A stretch of 8,165 nucleotides of DNA from Proteobacteria bacterium UBA2996 (GTDB lineage Bacteria > Pseudomonadota > Gammaproteobacteria > Arenicellales > UBA868), in contig DDZY01000243.1 of assembly GCA_002346525.1 (NCBI GenBank), forward strand, positions 1 to 8,165, written 5' to 3'. Within the stretch, counting starts at the first letter, position 1, and every line of letters starts with the position of its first letter. The notes below the pieces were generated by a model that was not told the DNA's origin, did not search any database, and saw only the letters and a list, made by a program, of their open reading frames with translations. The position numbers and the translations under genes were made by a program. Positions 5,181 through 8,165 of the stretch are shown piece after piece.

Positions 5181-6212
5181 TCACGGCCAGAGCGCGGCCG
5201 CCTGCAGACCTTCGGTTTCCGCAAGGCCAAACATCAGATTCATGTTCTGGATCGCCTGCCCCGCCGCCCCTTTTACGAGGTTGTCTTCTACTGCAAGGAT
5301 CACCGCTGTATTGCCGTCCTGGGGTCGATGGCAGGCGATACGGACTGTATTTGAACCGCGCACACTGCGGGTGTCCGGGTGAGAGCCGTCGGGCATCACG
5401 TCAACAAAAGGCTCCCCTGCATAGCGTTTCTGGTAGAGCGCCGTCAGATCGACGCTCGGGTCATTCAGCCTTCCATATAGCGTCGCCTCAATGCCTCGAA
5501 TCATCGGCACAAGATGCGGCACAAAGGTGAGGCCGACTGTCTGGTGCGCGACCTGAGTCAGTGCCTGCCGGATTTCCGGCAAGTGCCGATGGCCGGGCGC
5601 GGCATAGGCCTTAAAAGAATCCGACGTCTCACATAGTAAAGTTCCGACTGACGCCCCGCGTCCGGCGCCGGAGACCCCTGATTTGGCATCAGCGATCAGT
5701 TGACCAACGTCGACGAGTCCTTCCTCCAGCAGCGGGGTCAGTCCGAGAATGACACAGGTCGGGTAACAACCCGGATTGGCCACCAATTGCGCATCTTTAA
5801 TGTTTTCTCTGTTGATCTCCGGTAAACCATACACCGCGTCTGCAAGGAGCTCGGGGCACGCATGTTCGAGTAGATACCACCTCGCCCATTCCTCTACGTC
5901 GCGAATCCGAAAGTCCGCAGATAGATCGATCAAACGTACACCTTTATCGATCAGGGTGCGGGCGTACGTCATCGCGACGCCGTTTGGCGTTGCTGAGAAG
6001 ACTACGTCACACTGGTCCAAGCCGCCCTCGTCGGGATCAAAAAACACAAGATCTGTGTACCCGCGCAGGCTCGGGAACACATCTGCTACGTTCTTGTCTT
6101 TTTCAGAACGGGAACTGATAGTGATGACTTCTGCGTCAGGGTGCTGAATAAGTAAACGCAGTAATTCCACACCGGTGTAGCCGGTGCCCCCAATAATGCC
6201 TGCCTTGATCAT
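5181..6212 (-). CDS. argC: N-acetyl-gamma-glutamyl-phosphate reductase
   Basis: ArgC reduces N-acetyl-gamma-glutamyl phosphate to the semialdehyde with NADPH, in arginine biosynthesis in the cytoplasm. The 343 residues match the family. The nucleotide-binding loop GGTGYTG is at 8-14, the catalytic cysteine C149 sits in NPGCYPT (147-152), SGVSGAGR is at 178-185, and the catalytic histidine region is GHRHLPEI (207-214). The ATG at 6210-6212 fits the family start (MIKAGIIGGTGYTG), with only a weak GGA upstream. It lies 32 nt after the radical SAM gene on the same strand and is probably co-transcribed with it. A TAAAAT hexamer at 6242-6247 over the upstream stop codon could be its own -10, but there is no good -35. 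No convincing ArgR operator is seen. Other arg genes are absent from the window. Confidence 0.97.
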   Translation of the reverse strand: MIKAGIIGGTGYTGVELLRLLIQHPDAEVITISSRSEKDKNVADVFPSLRGYTDLVFFDPDEGGLDQCDVVFSATPNGVAMTYARTLIDKGVRLIDLSADFRIRDVEEWARWYLLEHACPELLADAVYGLPEINRENIKDAQLVANPGCYPTCVILGLTPLLEEGLVDVGQLIADAKSGVSGAGRGASVGTLLCETSDSFKAYAAPGHRHLPEIRQALTQVAHQTVGLTFVPHLVPMIRGIEATLYGRLNDPSVDLTALYQKRYAGEPFVDVMPDGSHPDTRSVRGSNTVRIACHRPQDGNTAVILAVEDNLVKGAAGQAIQNMNLMFGLAETEGLQAAALWP

Positions 6213-6244
6213 GAATTGATCCGTCAGATTGAAACCGGCCTATT

Positions 6245-7342
6245 TTACCTTCGCTCGTGGACGATTCCCGCTTCGCGCTCGTAGCGGCTCAGCAAGATCC
6301 CATCGTCACCACAACAGGTATCGGCACACTTCTTCACTTCGTGCAATGAGGCCCAGTCAGGCAGATAGTGCTGAACCGGGGCATTCTCAGTTGCGCAGTC
6401 GCACCCTTTGTCAGAGTAGACATAGACATGCTGCAGCCCCTGCTCACGGCCTAGTTGTGCCGCCCGCTCGAGACTTTCAACAGGAGTCGACGGCACGTGT
6501 GCCATGCGGTAGGCGGGATGAAAACGCGTAACATGCCACGGACTGTCGCTGCCCAGATTCTGGTGAATCCACCTTGCCACCGCACTCATGTTGTCATCCT
6601 GATCGTTATAGCCCGGAATGATATTGGTCCGCGTTTCCACATGAATGCCAAACTCCTGCGCTTTCTTGATTGAGTGCAGCACCTGATCCACGGAAGCCCT
6701 GGCGCAGATGTTCCGGTAGAAATCATCTTCCATGCTTTTGATGTCTGAGCAGAGCACATCAATTCTGCCGCTGAGCAGCGCGAGCGCCTCTTCCGTCACA
6801 AAACTGTTGCTGACATAAACCGTGTACAGACCTTGATCGTGAGCCACTTCGGCAACGTCCAAGACATACTCAAGCCAGACCGCCGGTTCCGAATAGGTAA
6901 ACGCGATCCCCTCTACGCCGCTTTCGAGCGCTGCGCGCACCAATTGATCCGGCGTCACGAAGGCTGCGCGCGACTCACCCCGGGCAAGGGCGTCTAGTGC
7001 CTCGGTTCCCCAGGAAATGTCAAGGTTATGACAGCCGCCGCAGCGGAAACTGCATCCATAACTGCCAACAGATAACACTTTGCTTCCCGGCCGATAATGA
7101 CGCACCGGCTTCTCTTCAATCGCGCCGACATCCATCGCCGAGATAATTCCATACGACAGGTTGTACAACGTGCCGTCACGATTCACGTGCGCCTGGCAAA
7201 AACCTCTTTGCCCATGATTCAAACCGCAGCGCCAGAGGCAAAGATTGCAACGGGTTTTGCCTGACTGCGCCTGTTCCTGCAACCGGGTCGGCATCAGCCG
7301 ATAGACGTCCGGCTTTTCAAGCGTCGCGGTGAATTCAGTCAT
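6245..7342 (-). CDS. amrS: Radical SAM enzyme, AmmeMemoRadiSam type (AmrS-like, COG1180)
   Basis: A cytoplasmic 4Fe-4S radical SAM protein, related to pyruvate formate-lyase activating enzyme. It matches the radical SAM member of the AmmeMemoRadiSam set, whose biological reaction is not settled as far as I know. In 365 residues, an N-terminal cysteine cluster CNLCLWRC (32-39) plus C49 is followed by the cluster motif CSFRCGGC (C97, C101, C104). Family blocks include FTYSEPAVWLEYVLD (148-162), TRTNIIPGYND (238-248) and RFHPAYRM (273-280). The C-terminus departs from the usual zinc-ribbon ending and has CDC (314-316) and CADTCC (339-344). I chose ATG 7340-7342. The open frame continues upstream to 7765, but that part is antisense to the deacylase gene. 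The Shine-Dalgarno is weak. The AMMECR1 and Memo partners are not in the window. argC follows 32 nt downstream. Confidence 0.85.
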   Translation of the reverse strand: MTEFTATLEKPDVYRLMPTRLQEQAQSGKTRCNLCLWRCGLNHGQRGFCQAHVNRDGTLYNLSYGIISAMDVGAIEEKPVRHYRPGSKVLSVGSYGCSFRCGGCHNLDISWGTEALDALARGESRAAFVTPDQLVRAALESGVEGIAFTYSEPAVWLEYVLDVAEVAHDQGLYTVYVSNSFVTEEALALLSGRIDVLCSDIKSMEDDFYRNICARASVDQVLHSIKKAQEFGIHVETRTNIIPGYNDQDDNMSAVARWIHQNLGSDSPWHVTRFHPAYRMAHVPSTPVESLERAAQLGREQGLQHVYVYSDKGCDCATENAPVQHYLPDWASLHEVKKCADTCCGDDGILLSRYEREAGIVHERR

Positions 7343-7347
7343 GGGTT

Positions 7348-7375
7348 TTGATCCGGAAAGGTCGAACGATACAAT
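7348..7375 (+). promoter_or_regulatory. Likely promoter of the YbaK-family gene
   Basis: TTGATC (7348-7353, 4 of 6) and TACAAT (7370-7375, 5 of 6) are separated by 16 bp, giving a start near 7382 and a leader of about 54 nt. The -35 lies 6 bp from the divergent radical SAM start codon, so polymerase here would sit over that gene's ribosome-binding region. I could not find an equally good minus-strand promoter in the 93-bp gap. Confidence 0.5.
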
Positions 7376-7435
7376 GTCTAATAATAGCGGTTTTCGACAA
7401 ATGTAGCCGTCCCCGATTCGTCGAACCGATAAACC

Positions 7436-7909
7436 ATGCAGATCGCCAGACATCGCAAAGCGAAGAAAGTGCAGGAGGCGCTTGGGCCTGATTTCACCGT
7501 GCTCGAATTTGACCAGCCCACGGCGAGTGCCACGCAGGCAGCTTCTGCGATTGGTTGTACCGTTGCGCAAATAGCCAAATCGCTGGTATTTGCCGACGCC
7601 GAAGGTGGCCCGGTTCTGGTTATTGCCTCCGGAGCAAGCCGCGTCGATGAAGCCAAGGTGGGCCAGATTCTGGGGACCACGATCCATCGTGCTGATGCCG
7701 ACTTCGTGAAACGCGCAACGGGGTTTTCCATCGGCGGGGTGCCGCCTGTCGGTCACAGCACACACCCTAGTATTGTGCTGGATCAGAAACTCATGGACTT
7801 CGACGAGATTTGGGCCGCCGGCGGCACGCCGACGTCAGTATTCCGCCTGGGTCCGAACCAGTTAACCAACCTCACTGGCGGAGCGTTCGCCGATGTGGCC
7901 CTCGCCTGA
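7436..7909 (+). CDS. YbaK/EbsC-family aminoacyl-tRNA deacylase
   Basis: Members of this family hydrolyse mischarged aminoacyl-tRNA in trans (for example Cys-tRNA(Pro) by YbaK, Ala-tRNA(Pro) by ProXp-ala). The precise substrate here cannot be read from sequence. The 157 residues show the family pattern: TASATQAASAIG (29-40), QIAKSLVF (45-52) with the conserved lysine K48, PVLVIASGASRVD (59-71), and GFSIGGVPPVGH (96-107) with the GGVPP substrate-pocket loop. The C-terminal half (DEIWAAGGTPTSVFRL) is also typical. ATG 7436 gives a normal N-terminus, although no Shine-Dalgarno is visible. It is divergent from the radical SAM gene (93-bp gap) and converges with the glutamine synthetase-like gene (46-bp gap, no terminator seen). 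Confidence 0.88.
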   Translation: MQIARHRKAKKVQEALGPDFTVLEFDQPTASATQAASAIGCTVAQIAKSLVFADAEGGPVLVIASGASRVDEAKVGQILGTTIHRADADFVKRATGFSIGGVPPVGHSTHPSIVLDQKLMDFDEIWAAGGTPTSVFRLGPNQLTNLTGGAFADVALA

Positions 7910-7955
7910 TCCCCTCTGCCAACACAAGTGAGAACTGCAGAAAGTTACCTTTGGC

Positions 7956-8165
7956 TTAGCTCAGTTCCAGGAAACGTTCCACTTCCGCCTCGGTAATCAG
8001 ATTTCGGAACTCTTCTTCCTGGGCTCTTCGCCCGGAAACGAAAGTGTCTACAAATTCGTCTCCAATCCACTCCCGGGCAATCTTGGAGCGATTGAGCCGC
8101 TCAATCGCTTCGGCGTAGGAAGCGGGCAGCCGAAGCTTTGCAGGAATCTTCTGCAAATAGGCGTT
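7956..8165 (-). CDS. Glutamine synthetase-family protein, C-terminal 69 residues (partial)
   Basis: The frame is open to the right edge of the window and ends at TAA (7956-7958), so only the last 69 residues are present. They contain LPASYAEAIERL, then GDEFVDTFV and ITEAEVERFLEL. This matches the C-terminal helical end of the glutamine synthetase fold (LP-x-S-x-x-EAI, then LGxxFVxxYV, then VTxxExxRYLE). It looks more like the GlnA3/PuuA (gamma-glutamylpolyamine synthetase) branch than the main GlnA. That is an impression from a short tail, with no active-site residue in view. The real start lies outside the window. No terminator is visible after the stop. Confidence 0.62.
   Translation of the reverse strand, partial: NAYLQKIPAKLRLPASYAEAIERLNRSKIAREWIGDEFVDTFVSGRRAQEEEFRNLITEAEVERFLELS

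Noticed and set aside
6212..6235. Possible ArgR operator before argC (TGAAT and ATTGA near 6212-6233)
   Set aside because: The half-sites are imperfect and too far apart for an ARG box.
7343..7765. N-terminal extension of the radical SAM frame (141 further residues to 7765)
   Set aside because: It lies antisense to the well-supported YbaK-family gene, has no resemblance to the family, and the family N-terminus fits the ATG at 7342.
1..8165. CRISPR array, mobile element, phage or defence island
   Set aside because: No spaced repeats, transposase, integrase or terminal inverted repeats were seen, and the gene order looks like a conserved core block.

Overview
The window looks like ordinary core chromosome of a gammaproteobacterium outside the Enterobacterales, with roughly mid-50s % G+C by eye. 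The minus strand of the first ~240 bases is the front end of a ribosomal RNA operon: promoter, leader with boxA, and the first 16 nt of 16S. Next to it lies the block tyrS / M23 murein peptidase / anmK / erpA / argC. As I recall, Pseudomonas aeruginosa has nearly the same order (PA0668 to PA0662, with a 16S gene beside the tyrosyl-tRNA synthetase), so the block appears conserved. I see no insertion sequence, integrase, CRISPR array, tRNA or phage gene.

Layout. 1-240 (minus): 16S 5' end, processing and antitermination leader, and a strong rRNA-type promoter. 371-1588 (minus): tyrosyl-tRNA synthetase, pointing into the rRNA operon. 1589-2020: a 432-base gap that is not empty. It holds a likely short minus-strand transcription unit (a small RNA and/or small Cys-containing ORF) ending in a good intrinsic terminator, a divergent plus-strand promoter, and a second terminator-like hairpin just before the peptidase start codon. 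2021-4740 (plus): a membrane-anchored M23 murein endopeptidase and anhydro-MurNAc kinase, 23 nt apart and probably one cell-wall remodelling and recycling operon. 4765-7342 (minus): erpA (Fe-S cluster insertion), argC (arginine biosynthesis) and a radical SAM enzyme of the AmmeMemoRadiSam type, in transcription order radical SAM, argC, erpA. 7436-7909 (plus): a YbaK/EbsC-family aminoacyl-tRNA deacylase, divergent from the radical SAM gene. 7956-8165 (minus): the last 69 residues of a glutamine synthetase-family protein cut by the window end.

Most genes are confidently recognised housekeeping genes. Translation is a shared theme: rRNA, tyrosyl-tRNA synthetase and a tRNA-editing protein. The peptidase and AnmK form a peptidoglycan pair. 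ErpA and the radical SAM enzyme are both Fe-S related, but their proximity may be chance.

I did not find a clearly new multi-gene system. The places most worth a second look are the gap between tyrS and the peptidase, the orphan radical SAM enzyme with an unusual cysteine-rich C-terminus, and the two-codon ORF overlapping the GTG start of erpA.
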